From contig JAUNER010000022.1 of assembly GCA_030525455.1 (NCBI GenBank), forward strand, positions 1-42,531: a DNA stretch of 42,531 bases, in the 5' to 3' direction. Both the position numbers and the translations under genes were made by a program. The DNA is from Akkermansia sp. (lineage in GTDB: Bacteria > Verrucomicrobiota > Verrucomicrobiia > Verrucomicrobiales > Akkermansiaceae). Below, piece by piece: positions 32,513 to 42,253 of the stretch (its first letter is position 1; each line of letters opens with the position of its first letter). The notes beneath the pieces are model-generated. The model was not told where the DNA came from. It saw only the letters and a program-made list of their open reading frames with translations, and did not search any database.

Positions 32513-35500
32513 ATGTTCATTAATAGCACATCCATTTCTGCCTCAGCAGGCACCGGCAAAACCTACCAACTTTCTCGACGCTTCCTCGCCTTATTAGCCC
32601 TAAATCATGGTAAAAACCCGGAACAACTTATAGCTATAACCTTTACCAAAAAAGCGGCTGGTGAGTTCTTAGACCGCATCTTGTCAGACATCGCTAAGGG
32701 GGCAAGCTGTGAAGAAGAAGCCTCAAAACTCGCTAATGAAATTTGGGAAACCATCAAAGGCGATGGCACAAATCCGGAAACAAATCCTGAAGCCAATATA
32801 GGCATTTACCCGGATTTACCGGACCATAAAAAAGATGAGCTACTTAATATCGACACATTCAAAAAAATGCTTCGTGTATTAGTAGAAAACCTAACGCGCC
32901 TTAACCTATGCACCATTGATAGCTTATTTAGCAGTATCGTAAAATCATGTACTTTCGAATTAGGCATCAATGATTTCCAAATTTTATCAGGAAAAGCGGA
33001 AAAAAATCAGGCTCTAAATGAAGTATTACTCTCTATCTATAAAGACTGCTTGGCAGACAAGGAACTTCAACAGTCATTTGAAGAAATCTTTTTGACTGCT
33101 GTACAAAACAATGCCGATGCCGTCAGTCTTAAAGACTCATCAATCGTTAAAAACATAGATTCCTTATTAGATGCTTATATCTCTGCTCCGGAAGAAGAAA
33201 AATGGGGATTACCTGAAGAAATCCTAAAAACATACAAAACTCCCGAAATTGCGAACATAAATGAGTTTAGAAGGGAAATCGCCTCCGCTTTATCTCATCT
33301 CAATTCTTTTGAATTCAAGAGCAGAAGCAAAGACAGTGAGGAAAAAGCAAGGGCAAAAGCACATAAAAACCTCATTGCCATCCTTGAAGCCTTAAACAAC
33401 TATATAGACTTTCAATCTCTTGGTTCATTAAAAATTGAAATGCCTATCGATGAGATAAAAAGCACACTCCGGGATGTATGTTGGACCGACTCCATAGACA
33501 AAATTTTACAAACTTGGATCTGTTATGATTTAGCTCTTTTACAAAAACGAACTAAAGCCACCTACAAACTCGTCAAAATACTGGCTGATAAATATACTGA
33601 AAAAATCAATAAAAACGGAAAATTTGAATTTAGAGATGTCCCATTGATACTGAAATCAAAAGAACTTAGTCCGGAATTTCGCGACGAGTTACAATACAGA
33701 ATGTTCTGTAAATATCGTCACTGGATGCTGGACGAATTCCAGGACACATCACGCATCCAATGGGACATTATCAAACCATTCATAGACGATTTACAAGAAT
33801 CCGATGGTGAAAACTCAAGTGCATTTATTGTCGGAGACTTAAAACAAAGCATCTACCAATGGCGCGGTGGCGACCCTAGACTATTCCTCAATGCCCCTAA
33901 GCAATTAGAGCTACATAACAGAACTATGTCTGAATCATACCGCTCAAGCCAATATGTGCTTAATTTGGTAAATGAAGTTTGTGATTACAAAAATTCGCCT
34001 GTTTCTCAACTTATTTCACCACAAGCCATGGGAATGTGGGGCGATTTCCCTAAACATAAAACATGCAACAAAAATAAGAAGAAAAAAGGAATCGCCCAAA
34101 TATGGCAAGCAGTTGACTCTAATGCCCAAACCATTGCTACGATAATCGCTCACATCTACCAGAAAGACGCATCCATAAAGAACAAGTCTGTCGCCATTCT
34201 TGTAGATAAAACAAAACATGGACTACAACTCAGAGAAGCTCTAAAAGGAAAAGGGATTCCGGCAGAAGTTTGCGATGATGTAGCTATCGGTGTAGATTCG
34301 TCTCTCGGGAAAATTTTAAAACAATTCTTCCACTGGCTCGACATGCCGGGCGACAAACACATTGAGACACTACTTAGATATTCTCGTCTAAACTCCTGTA
34401 TCTTTGAAAAAGGCTGGTCTAGTTGGCGTCAAATTCTGGAAACATCCGGCTACCGAGCCGTACTGGAGACTCTGAAAAAGGAATTTGAAACTCATAAAAT
34501 TACCTTAGATGAGTATTGCCAAAACAGATTTAATGTATGGCTGGCCTCTGCTATCGAAGCAGACAGTAAAGGTCTGGAAATTCAAGCATGGTTAGAGTGC
34601 ATGGAAAAATTGGAAATACGAGAAACTCCGCCAAAGGATATTATCCAAATCATGACTATCCACAAATCAAAAGGCTTGGGGTTCGACGTTGTCTTTGTAC
34701 CCTCTATGGGTAAAAATACAGCATTTGATAATGAAGGGCATCTTCACTATATTTTAACCAAAGATGATGACGGCAATGTAACTTCTGTCATTCAAAATCC
34801 ATCAAATAAGCTCATATTACAGCTTGTACCGGATTTAGGAAAACTAAAAGAACCATGGCGTGCAGAACAACATTTTGACGGGCTATGTAAAATATACGTA
34901 GCCCTAACCCGTGCTAAAGAAGCTTGCTATGCCATCATGCCTAAATTATCAGATGAAACTGAGAAAGGTAAAGCTGAGAAAAACCTCTCGATGAGATCTA
35001 CATTGCTCTGTCATGAAAATGAAGAAGCAGCCTCTATCCCGGCCATTGATGACCCTTCCCCGAAAGAGGATAATAAAGCTCCAGCCCCCCTTGGCAAATG
35101 TATCTATTCATCACATAGCCCGGATTATTACTCCGAAGCAACTGACACACCGAATATCGAAATAAAAACCATAGCTGAGCCCATTAACTGGCCCACGGTG
35201 CTCCCTCTCATTCGCAAACAAATTTCTCCATCGAAATTACACACAACAGAGGGACAAATTCAAAAAAGTGCCTCAAATTCAGAAGAAATGCGAACTGCGG
35301 CACAATTTGGTACAGAGGTGCATTCGGTATTTGAACGCATTGGCAGATGGGATGATAGCAATAAGCCGAAGTGGCTCATTGAGCCGACGACGGATGCAGA
35401 GCGAGCTGTGGCCGAATGCTTTGAAAATCCGGAGATTTGCGAGCTATTTACGGTCTCAGAATCTGCACAAATCATGCGAGAACAAAACATCGAGTCTGTG

Positions 35501-35731
35501 GATGCAGAAAAGTGGATTTCGGGGACGATTGACCGACTTGTCATAGATGGCAATAAGGCAACTATCATCGACTTCAAAACAGACCGTTGCTCTATCGAAG
35601 AGATGAAGAATAGACACACGGCACAACTTCATGCCTATGCTGAAATTGTGAACCAAATTACGGGTATTCCCCTAGACAACATCGAGTGCAAACTCGTTTC
35701 TACAAAGCATAAATGCATTATCTCTATTTAG
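32513..35731 (+). CDS. addA: AddA-like UvrD/Rep helicase with C-terminal nuclease
   Basis: ATP-dependent superfamily 1 helicase-nuclease that unwinds and trims broken DNA ends, pairing with the AddB-like protein. In its 1072 residues all helicase motifs are seen: motif I SASAGTGKT (9-17), Ia ITFTKKAAGEF, II MLDEFQDTSRIQWD, III VGDLKQSIYQWRGGDPRLF, IV/V IMTIHKSKGLGFDVVFVP and VI KIYVALTRAKE. The C-terminal PD-(D/E)XK nuclease has GTEVHSVFERIGRW and GTIDRLVIDG...IIDFKTDR. It is the last gene of the run and is followed by a bidirectional terminator. RecB is an alternative name, but the nuclease-bearing partner makes AddA the better fit. Confidence 0.9.
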   Translation: MFINSTSISASAGTGKTYQLSRRFLALLALNHGKNPEQLIAITFTKKAAGEFLDRILSDIAKGASCEEEASKLANEIWETIKGDGTNPETNPEANIGIYPDLPDHKKDELLNIDTFKKMLRVLVENLTRLNLCTIDSLFSSIVKSCTFELGINDFQILSGKAEKNQALNEVLLSIYKDCLADKELQQSFEEIFLTAVQNNADAVSLKDSSIVKNIDSLLDAYISAPEEEKWGLPEEILKTYKTPEIANINEFRREIASALSHLNSFEFKSRSKDSEEKARAKAHKNLIAILEALNNYIDFQSLGSLKIEMPIDEIKSTLRDVCWTDSIDKILQTWICYDLALLQKRTKATYKLVKILADKYTEKINKNGKFEFRDVPLILKSKELSPEFRDELQYRMFCKYRHWMLDEFQDTSRIQWDIIKPFIDDLQESDGENSSAFIVGDLKQSIYQWRGGDPRLFLNAPKQLELHNRTMSESYRSSQYVLNLVNEVCDYKNSPVSQLISPQAMGMWGDFPKHKTCNKNKKKKGIAQIWQAVDSNAQTIATIIAHIYQKDASIKNKSVAILVDKTKHGLQLREALKGKGIPAEVCDDVAIGVDSSLGKILKQFFHWLDMPGDKHIETLLRYSRLNSCIFEKGWSSWRQILETSGYRAVLETLKKEFETHKITLDEYCQNRFNVWLASAIEADSKGLEIQAWLECMEKLEIRETPPKDIIQIMTIHKSKGLGFDVVFVPSMGKNTAFDNEGHLHYILTKDDDGNVTSVIQNPSNKLILQLVPDLGKLKEPWRAEQHFDGLCKIYVALTRAKEACYAIMPKLSDETEKGKAEKNLSMRSTLLCHENEEAASIPAIDDPSPKEDNKAPAPLGKCIYSSHSPDYYSEATDTPNIEIKTIAEPINWPTVLPLIRKQISPSKLHTTEGQIQKSASNSEEMRTAAQFGTEVHSVFERIGRWDDSNKPKWLIEPTTDAERAVAECFENPEICELFTVSESAQIMREQNIESVDAEKWISGTIDRLVIDGNKATIIDFKTDRCSIEEMKNRHTAQLHAYAEIVNQITGIPLDNIECKLVSTKHKCIISI

Positions 35732-35804
35732 CATAACCACATGAGGAGATGCAGTATATGCTATCTCCTCATTCGTCCACATCGAATACATAATCTCGTT
35801 GTAT

Positions 35805-35850
35805 AAAAAAAGCCTTCCCACCGCACTCATTGCTCAGGGGAAGGCTTTTT
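35805..35850. terminator. Bidirectional terminator between addA-like gene and rseP
   Basis: AAAAAGCCTTCCC (35807-35819) and GGGAAGGCTTTTT (35838-35850) form a perfect 13-bp stem with an 18-nt loop and A/T tails on both sides, placed between two converging genes. Confidence 0.9.
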
Positions 35851-35867
35851 ATTAAAGTATCTAACAA

Positions 35868-37400
35868 TTATTTTGCAAGGAATTGCGGCGTAGGAAGCTC
35901 AACATTTTCCTCGCAACCGACAAGGTCGCCAACGTCTTTACTGGTGACGTAAATGAAGAAGAAAATCATGCACAAAGTAAAAGCAAAGTAAACGATTTCG
36001 AGTACTTTGACGGGGATTTTCACCTTGAACAACCACTCAATAGAATTGATCACCACATGACCACCATCAACAACAGGTAAAGGAAGCATATTAAGTACTG
36101 CCAAGTTCACATTAAGAACCACGGCAAACCAAAGAACCAACTTCCAGCCGTCATCAAGGGTAAACATCTTATAAAACTGATTGGCAATGCCAACAGGACC
36201 GGACAAATGCTCTACCCCAACACTACTACCGGAGGCAAACAACTTGTTTAAGGTCTCGCCCATCCACTTCAAACTCTGACCAACCTGTTCCCACGGAGTC
36301 GGGTAAATAGTACTTTCTACAGCCATTTCAGAAACATCCCAAGTAACACCAAGGATAGGTGTAGCTCCCGGAATAGGTTTGCCATTTTGCAACCAGTTTG
36401 AAGGATACTCACAGGTCAGCGTCACTTGCCTTACTTGACCATCAGCCCCACGAACTCTCAGTACAGCTTCTACACCTTGAAGGGTCTTTAACTGTTCTGC
36501 CTGAGGACCTGCAAAAGTAACGGAACTTTGATTACCATTGGCATCCTGTACTGTCATCTGAGGTAGTTTTTCCTGAACTAACGCATCAGTAAGGGTTAAT
36601 GGGTTCCAAATTTTCTTTCCGTTAACCTCCACGATACAATCCCCCTTCACGATTCCGGCACGGGCGGCCGGTGAATGAGGCATCACTTGGTCTACCTTAC
36701 AAGGCATCGCATACACAATACCCACCTGTCTCATGCCAGTACGCTCCCACCAAGAAGACTCCGGAATGCGATAACCACACTTTACCTCAATAGGAGCAGA
36801 TTCACCGGGACGCTCCATGGTAAAGGTGATTTTTTCATTTTCACTGAGCATAATCAGCTCACGCACGCCCTCCATATTACCGAGCCATTTAGTAACAGGA
36901 CGTCCATCAATTTTCAGGATTTTATCTCCGGGTAAAATTCCGGCCTCAGCAGCAGGACTACCGGGGCTAACATAGCCAACAGTAGTGATATTTAACTCCG
37001 TAGCGTTTTTCCCAACACCCCACACAATCAAAGCAAAAAACAGAGCCAACAAAAAAGAAGCAATAGGACCGGCTGCTGCAACAATGATTTTATCTAAAGG
37101 AGTAATTTCTTTCAAATTTTCCGGCAAATCAGCATGCCCCTCCAGAGCTTCCATCCCCCCCATTTGAGGTAATGACACAAAACCACCGGCAGGAATCCAG
37201 CCCAGCCCCCATTCCACGCCATTGATTTTCTTTTTCCAAATGGCTTTGCCAAACCAAATCTGAAATTTATCTACATACAATCCACGCCAGCGTGCAGCAA
37301 GAAAATGGCCTAATTCATGAACAAAAATCATGAAATTAAACATCAATATAACCGCAATAATAATCCCAGCAGTACTCAACACAGATGTAATACTTTCCAT
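35868..37400 (-). CDS. rseP: RseP-type site-2 zinc metalloprotease
   Basis: Intramembrane protease that cuts transmembrane anti-sigma factors or signal-peptide remnants in the inner membrane. Zinc motif H28-E-L-G-H32 lies in the first helix, and the second active-site motif is LPLPVVDGGH with D445 and H448. Two periplasmic PDZ-like domains are seen: around GYVSPGSPAAEAGILPGDKI and around VMPHSPAARAGIVKGDCI. At 510 residues it is longer than E. coli RseP (450), with the extra length in the PDZ region. It stands alone here, without the dxr or bamA neighbours common elsewhere, and diverges from the O-antigen ligase-like gene. Confidence 0.93.
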   Translation of the reverse strand: MESITSVLSTAGIIIAVILMFNFMIFVHELGHFLAARWRGLYVDKFQIWFGKAIWKKKINGVEWGLGWIPAGGFVSLPQMGGMEALEGHADLPENLKEITPLDKIIVAAAGPIASFLLALFFALIVWGVGKNATELNITTVGYVSPGSPAAEAGILPGDKILKIDGRPVTKWLGNMEGVRELIMLSENEKITFTMERPGESAPIEVKCGYRIPESSWWERTGMRQVGIVYAMPCKVDQVMPHSPAARAGIVKGDCIVEVNGKKIWNPLTLTDALVQEKLPQMTVQDANGNQSSVTFAGPQAEQLKTLQGVEAVLRVRGADGQVRQVTLTCEYPSNWLQNGKPIPGATPILGVTWDVSEMAVESTIYPTPWEQVGQSLKWMGETLNKLFASGSSVGVEHLSGPVGIANQFYKMFTLDDGWKLVLWFAVVLNVNLAVLNMLPLPVVDGGHVVINSIEWLFKVKIPVKVLEIVYFAFTLCMIFFFIYVTSKDVGDLVGCEENVELPTPQFLAK

Positions 37401-37571
37401 ATATTTAACTCAGTTAACGTAACACTGAACCAAAAGGTAAACAAGTAGTAATGATGTCCTAACAAAATTCCTAACTTCCCTAATAAAACAAATGAAAACA
37501 GCCAGTCTCTAATCTTGGCAAACACAAAAATATCACATAACATTTGTCAGCGTATCCACACCGTCACTATC

Positions 37572-39515
37572 ATGAAGAATCTACAAGGCACAATGCAAAG
37601 CCCCTCACTTCGGCTCTCGGACACTAAGCTAGGCCGTTGGATTGGGGGAATCGTGTTTATTGTGTTTTTCTCTCTTCTTAGCTTTGGCTCTGGTGGTGAA
37701 TGGTATGCCCTATGCCCGGCAATGGCCATACTGTTTCCATTTGTTATCTTATGTTGCATAGGAATATTTCGTGGCTACAAACTCCCCAGCCCCGGGATAT
37801 TAGGCTGGCTGGCTATGACCGCTGGGGGATACTTTCTCATACGAGCATCTACATCGCCATGGATTTTTAATGCCATTGACGATGTTAATCTTATTATTTT
37901 TGGCATTGTCTTTTTCATTCTTGGCACTTGCATAGGAGGGAATAGAAAAGAAGAGAACAAACTACCTGCCCTCATCGCCACATTAGGCGGACTCCATGCC
38001 ATCCTATGGATATGGCAAAACATAAGTGGAGATGTTTCCTCTTGGTTTAGACCGGACTATTCGCCACTTGGAGTAGAATTAAAAAACTTCGGGCTATTTG
38101 GGTACAAAAACTTCTGCGGTCACTTCTTTTCCATCTGTGGATTCTTCCTGTGTGCTTGGAGTCTAGGCAGTTCAAGAAAATGGGGCAAATACTTTTGGCT
38201 AGGGTCTTTACTCATAGGGCTCTCATTTACTTGCCATTCCCGAGCCGCCTTTCCGAACTGTCTATTGGGCACACTTATCTGTGGATTTATTTACCTCACA
38301 AACATTTACCATCAAACAAAGAAATTCATCGCCTGCAGTATCATATTTACCATTCTTCTTATTTTAGGGACATCGTTCGTTTTACTCGATTTAAGCAATG
38401 GCAAAGGCTCACTAGACACCCTACTCAATACATACATTTTTGGGGTCCGCATTGATTTAACGAAAGAAGCATGGAGCCTAGCAGATAATGCTCCTCTCTT
38501 TGGGCATGGTGCCAGGATGTATACAAACCTTGCTCTAGAAAATATCGCCGGGTCACACAATCCAAACTTTGCACACCATGAATACGCTCAAGCTGCCTGT
38601 GATTATGGCTATATTGGTTTCACAATCATGCTTCTACTATTAGGGAGCGGACTATTCATCGGAATTAGACAAATACTTAGACAAATTCACTATTCAGAAG
38701 AAAATGCCCCACTGGTCTATGGTGCATTCTGTGTGATAGCTATTGCAAGTATTCATGCCTATGGTGAATTCATTTGGCATAATCCGGCTCTATTAAGCTG
38801 CTCTGCCCTCTCATTGGGCATCCTCTACGCGTATGGCCCCAGAAAACTAAAAGCACTCCCCATCACAGGCAAATTCACCTATAGCCTCATTGCCATAGGC
38901 ATAGGTCTGTATGGACTCATATATGCCATTTGGGTTTATCCGATGTTCATCAGTTCATGGAATGCTGCCCCCTGCACTACTACCTCAAATAAAGCATTGA
39001 AACAGGCCTTTTTCGACTATCATCACCCCACACTCTCTACGCAATATATCTACCAATCTGTCAACGCAAAAACATCAGAATCAGAGCTAAAAGGCATCGA
39101 TTCGGCCTTATCTCAAACTGAAGCAAAAAGTCCAAACAACCATGCCCTAGTAGCAAGCAGAGCCCTCATTTATCTGTATCAAGGCAAATACGAACAAGCT
39201 GAAAAGGTGCTGCGACCATATTGCCAAAATCCCTGTAAATATACAGATAATATGTACCCATGGAAAACAACCTACGCCAATATCCTTTATACTTGGGGTA
39301 TTGCACTGGCAAAGACTGAACCAAATAAATCTCTCTCTCTCTTTCAAGAGGCACTTGATACTCTTACCCCATTAACCAATAAATGGTTGTATTTCCGGGC
39401 AAGTGATCCAAAAGTTCGCAAAAAACATAGACAAGACATTAATAGTCTCAAACTCAGCATTCGCATCCTAAAACACCAAGGAGCTACACCTGACCATTCC
39501 TGGAAAAAGAATTAA
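37572..39515 (+). CDS. O-antigen ligase/polymerase-like membrane protein with TPR tail
   Basis: Multi-pass inner-membrane protein of the Wzy_C/WaaL superfamily, which joins or polymerises surface polysaccharide on the periplasmic side. About ten to twelve hydrophobic helices fill residues 20-450. The large periplasmic loop holds the family motif around SHNPNFAHHEYAQAACDYGY, with the invariant His likely in HN or HHEY. The last 200 residues are soluble and helical, with TPR-like repeats (ALVASRALIYLYQGKYEQAE and on). I start at the ATG at 37572; ATG 37593 has a short AAGG site 4 nt upstream and is equally possible. It converges on hemC with overlapping stop codons. Confidence 0.82.
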   Translation: MKNLQGTMQSPSLRLSDTKLGRWIGGIVFIVFFSLLSFGSGGEWYALCPAMAILFPFVILCCIGIFRGYKLPSPGILGWLAMTAGGYFLIRASTSPWIFNAIDDVNLIIFGIVFFILGTCIGGNRKEENKLPALIATLGGLHAILWIWQNISGDVSSWFRPDYSPLGVELKNFGLFGYKNFCGHFFSICGFFLCAWSLGSSRKWGKYFWLGSLLIGLSFTCHSRAAFPNCLLGTLICGFIYLTNIYHQTKKFIACSIIFTILLILGTSFVLLDLSNGKGSLDTLLNTYIFGVRIDLTKEAWSLADNAPLFGHGARMYTNLALENIAGSHNPNFAHHEYAQAACDYGYIGFTIMLLLLGSGLFIGIRQILRQIHYSEENAPLVYGAFCVIAIASIHAYGEFIWHNPALLSCSALSLGILYAYGPRKLKALPITGKFTYSLIAIGIGLYGLIYAIWVYPMFISSWNAAPCTTTSNKALKQAFFDYHHPTLSTQYIYQSVNAKTSESELKGIDSALSQTEAKSPNNHALVASRALIYLYQGKYEQAEKVLRPYCQNPCKYTDNMYPWKTTYANILYTWGIALAKTEPNKSLSLFQEALDTLTPLTNKWLYFRASDPKVRKKHRQDINSLKLSIRILKHQGATPDHSWKKN

Positions 39516-40453
39516 CCCAACTTCTCGGCCAATACTTTATAAGCTTTATAGCCTAGAGACTCAGGCTCATTGAGAGGTCCCCTCACCTCAATAATTACAG
39601 GAAGAGCCCTTGAGGGGGCATAATAGCACGCCCTAAGCACCACTTCATCACCTTCTATCTGTGCATAAACCCCAACCGGTGTCGAACACGTAGCCCCTAG
39701 ATGAACTAAAAAAGCACGCTCTGCTTTACCACAAACAAAAGCATTTGTATCGCAAATTCCCTCTAAATAGCTACGAACCACTGTATTTGATGCCAAACAC
39801 TCCATCCCCACAATCCCCTGCCCCACAGCAGGAATAAACGACTCTGTGGGCAATGGAGTCATCCAAACATTGATGCCATCAACCTGGGTTTGAGGAGCAT
39901 ACAGGCCTAAACGCTCCAGTCCGGCTTTTGCTAAAATTGCCGCATTCCAATCTTGGTTAGCCACTAATTTCGACAAGCGAGTAGGCACATTCCCCCGTAA
40001 ATCAACGACTTGAAGTTTCTTGCCAAAATACGTCTTTGCCATCATTTGGCGACGCACACTTCCCGTTGCTAATACTCCACACCCATCCCAATTGGGGACT
40101 TTGGTAATAAGCACATCTTGGACATCGGCACGAGGTAATACAGAAGGCAAACAAAATTCTTCAGACAATTCACTAGGTACATCTTTCAAACTATGAACAG
40201 CTACATCTATACGACCATCGAGCAAAGCATACTCTAACTCTTTAATGAATATTCCCTTATCTACCACCCCACTAAGTTTGGCAACATCTGCCAAAGGCAC
40301 ATCTGTACGTTTATCTCCTGTCGTATGAATAATTTCGCGACGTACAGAAAGCTCTGGATAACGAGCTTCCAATGCCGCTTGAAGCATATCTGCCTGAGCA
40401 AGAGCTAAAGCACTACCGCGAGTACCAATCACCAATGACTTATCAGCTTTCAT
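39512..40453 (-). CDS. hemC: Porphobilinogen deaminase (hydroxymethylbilane synthase)
   Basis: Joins four porphobilinogen molecules into hydroxymethylbilane in haem synthesis. The 313 residues equal E. coli HemC. Key residues are D91 in HSLKDVP (catalytic), C256 in LGATCSTPVG (dipyrromethane cofactor attachment), and RGNVPTRLSKL. The ATG at 40453 gives the canonical N-terminus KSLVIGTRGSALALAQ and overlaps the end of hemA by 11 nt, so translation is coupled. Its stop codon shares the TTAA at 39512-39515 with the stop of the converging ligase gene. Confidence 0.96.
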   Translation of the reverse strand: MKADKSLVIGTRGSALALAQADMLQAALEARYPELSVRREIIHTTGDKRTDVPLADVAKLSGVVDKGIFIKELEYALLDGRIDVAVHSLKDVPSELSEEFCLPSVLPRADVQDVLITKVPNWDGCGVLATGSVRRQMMAKTYFGKKLQVVDLRGNVPTRLSKLVANQDWNAAILAKAGLERLGLYAPQTQVDGINVWMTPLPTESFIPAVGQGIVGMECLASNTVVRSYLEGICDTNAFVCGKAERAFLVHLGATCSTPVGVYAQIEGDEVVLRACYYAPSRALPVIIEVRGPLNEPESLGYKAYKVLAEKLG

Positions 40454-41465
40454 AAAGAGAAGAATCTGTAAAATAACGAGCGATATTTTCCTGAATAATG
40501 GCTTCGCAACGCACGACTTCTTGTTCTCGGTGTCGTTTTGCCTCATCGGCTAATTGAGTCAAGGTGTCTATGTCATAAACATACACTTCATCAATCTCTT
40601 TCACCTGTGGGTCAATATTTCTAGGAACAGAAATATCTATAAGGAAAAGGGAACGATAGCGCCGTTTTTCTCGTAATGGAGTAAGGGTTTCTTTGGTAAT
40701 AATATAATGCGGAGCAGCCGTTGCCGCTACCACCACATCTATATCTTTCAAATACTCAACCCAGCCATCATAACGAATAGCTTGCCCCCCTAAACACTCT
40801 GCTAATTCGATAGCTCTATCATACGAACGATTCGCCACATAAATTCCCTGTGCCCCACGAGCTTGCAATGCACGCCCGGTTATGTGACTCATCTCACCTG
40901 CTCCCAAAATTAACACGCGAGAACCGGAAAGATTACCGAATATCTGTTCTGCTAACTCAACTGCAACGGAACCTACAGAGGTCGCTCCTTCATGAATTTG
41001 ACTCCCTGAACGAACTCTTTTCCCAATGGTAAAAGCCTTTTGGAATGTTTTATTTGCCTCTGTACTTGTCACTCCGGCATCCAACGCATTTTGATAAGCC
41101 GTTTTTACTTGACCAAATATCTCTGTTTCTCCCAAAACCATCGAATCTAATCCACTTAAAACACGGCATAAGTGCACTAATGCTTCTTTCCCACAATAAT
41201 GATTAAAATAATTTTGGAGATGGCATTTATCTTCAAACTTGTCTAAAAACAATTCCATTATTTGCTCAGAGGCAGAATCCGGGCAACTTGACCAGAAATA
41301 AATTTCCATGCGATTACAAGTTGATAGCAAAACACACTGAGAAACTGCCTCTAATGAACAAATCTGCTGACCAACACTCTGAAGCTTATGGGATGCCACA
41401 GCAAACCGCTCACGGATTTCTACCGGAGCAGTTTTGTAATTCACGCCTAAGCAAACCATCTTCAT
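40443..41465 (-). CDS. hemA: Glutamyl-tRNA reductase
   Basis: Reduces glutamyl-tRNA to glutamate-1-semialdehyde with NADPH, the first committed step of C5-pathway tetrapyrrole synthesis. In its 340 residues the catalytic cysteine is C50 in LLSTCNRMEIY, the same position as in E. coli. GVNYKTAPVEIRERF, SGLDSMVLGETEIFGQVK and the Rossmann motif LILGAGEMSHITGRAL follow. The C-terminal dimerisation helix is short compared with E. coli GluTR (418 residues). The ATG at 41465 overlaps the upstream stop as TAATG, strong evidence for this start and for coupled translation; hemC starts inside its end. Confidence 0.96.
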   Translation of the reverse strand: MKMVCLGVNYKTAPVEIRERFAVASHKLQSVGQQICSLEAVSQCVLLSTCNRMEIYFWSSCPDSASEQIMELFLDKFEDKCHLQNYFNHYCGKEALVHLCRVLSGLDSMVLGETEIFGQVKTAYQNALDAGVTSTEANKTFQKAFTIGKRVRSGSQIHEGATSVGSVAVELAEQIFGNLSGSRVLILGAGEMSHITGRALQARGAQGIYVANRSYDRAIELAECLGGQAIRYDGWVEYLKDIDVVVAATAAPHYIITKETLTPLREKRRYRSLFLIDISVPRNIDPQVKEIDEVYVYDIDTLTQLADEAKRHREQEVVRCEAIIQENIARYFTDSSLYES

Positions 41466-42220
41466 TAGCTGATTTGGAAAATAAATGCTGAAACAATCAA
41501 TACCCCTATACTCCAATAAGCAAGAAACTTACCGGGTACTCCAACTCGAAAAACTCGCCAAAGCATCCCAACATACCCCAACATCAACACACTTACAGCT
41601 ATCGCCTTTAGCGTACTAAGTGAAGCATCCACCAAAATTCCACATACGCACCCAAGTACAAAAATAATAAACGACACCAACATCAAGTATTTCATACACT
41701 CTTCCAACCCTTGAATTGGTGGCAAAGCACGACTTAAACTACTCATCACCTGCTGCTTTAACAGAGCATTCTGAATTAAAAACACGGCTCCGGCAACAGC
41801 AGAAATAACCACAGCACTACTCCCTATCATCATCACACCTTTATGAAAATGTGACCAAAAAGACCCAACGTTGATAAGCTCATCTGCACCATGAAATAAT
41901 GCAGTCCCTAGTAATATGCTTAAAACCGGTAAGGTAAAAATCCCCAAAATTGACAAACGATAGGAGCGACCTAAAATGAGATAAAATAAGTTAACACTCC
42001 AAGCAATAAAAAAAATACTCCTCCCCGCCCCTACAATCGGGCACGCCCCTACTCCCAATGCATCGTAGACCAATCCGGCTGTTTGCAGAACAAAGAGCAA
42101 TATCATCCATGCTCGCATATCACAACAAACACGACAACGATACCACTGACTACCCCACCAAACCCAAACCACCAAAGCAAATAAAAAGGAAAGCAGACTT
42201 ATTAACCACTGAATATCCAT
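41465..42220 (-). CDS. CcsA/HemX-like cytochrome c assembly membrane protein
   Basis: About eight transmembrane helices in 251 residues, with the layout of the CcsA/HemX branch of the cytochrome c assembly family. Candidate haem ligands are His in ALFHGADE and SHFHKGVMM. The WWD haem-binding motif of true CcsA is not seen, which favours HemX, a protein encoded beside hemA in many bacteria and linked to GluTR levels or haem handling. The stop overlaps the hemA start by one base, so the two are translated together. It follows folE2 by 33 nt. Confidence 0.8.
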   Translation of the reverse strand: MDIQWLISLLSFLFALVVWVWWGSQWYRCRVCCDMRAWMILLFVLQTAGLVYDALGVGACPIVGAGRSIFFIAWSVNLFYLILGRSYRLSILGIFTLPVLSILLGTALFHGADELINVGSFWSHFHKGVMMIGSSAVVISAVAGAVFLIQNALLKQQVMSSLSRALPPIQGLEECMKYLMLVSFIIFVLGCVCGILVDASLSTLKAIAVSVLMLGYVGMLWRVFRVGVPGKFLAYWSIGVLIVSAFIFQIS

Positions 42221-42253
42221 TCCTCAAATCTCCTTTCTAATCACAGCCACTTA

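Noticed and set aside
40454..40546. N-terminal extension of hemC inside hemA
   Set aside because: The canonical HemC N-terminus begins at the ATG at 40453; the extension is read out of hemA coding sequence.
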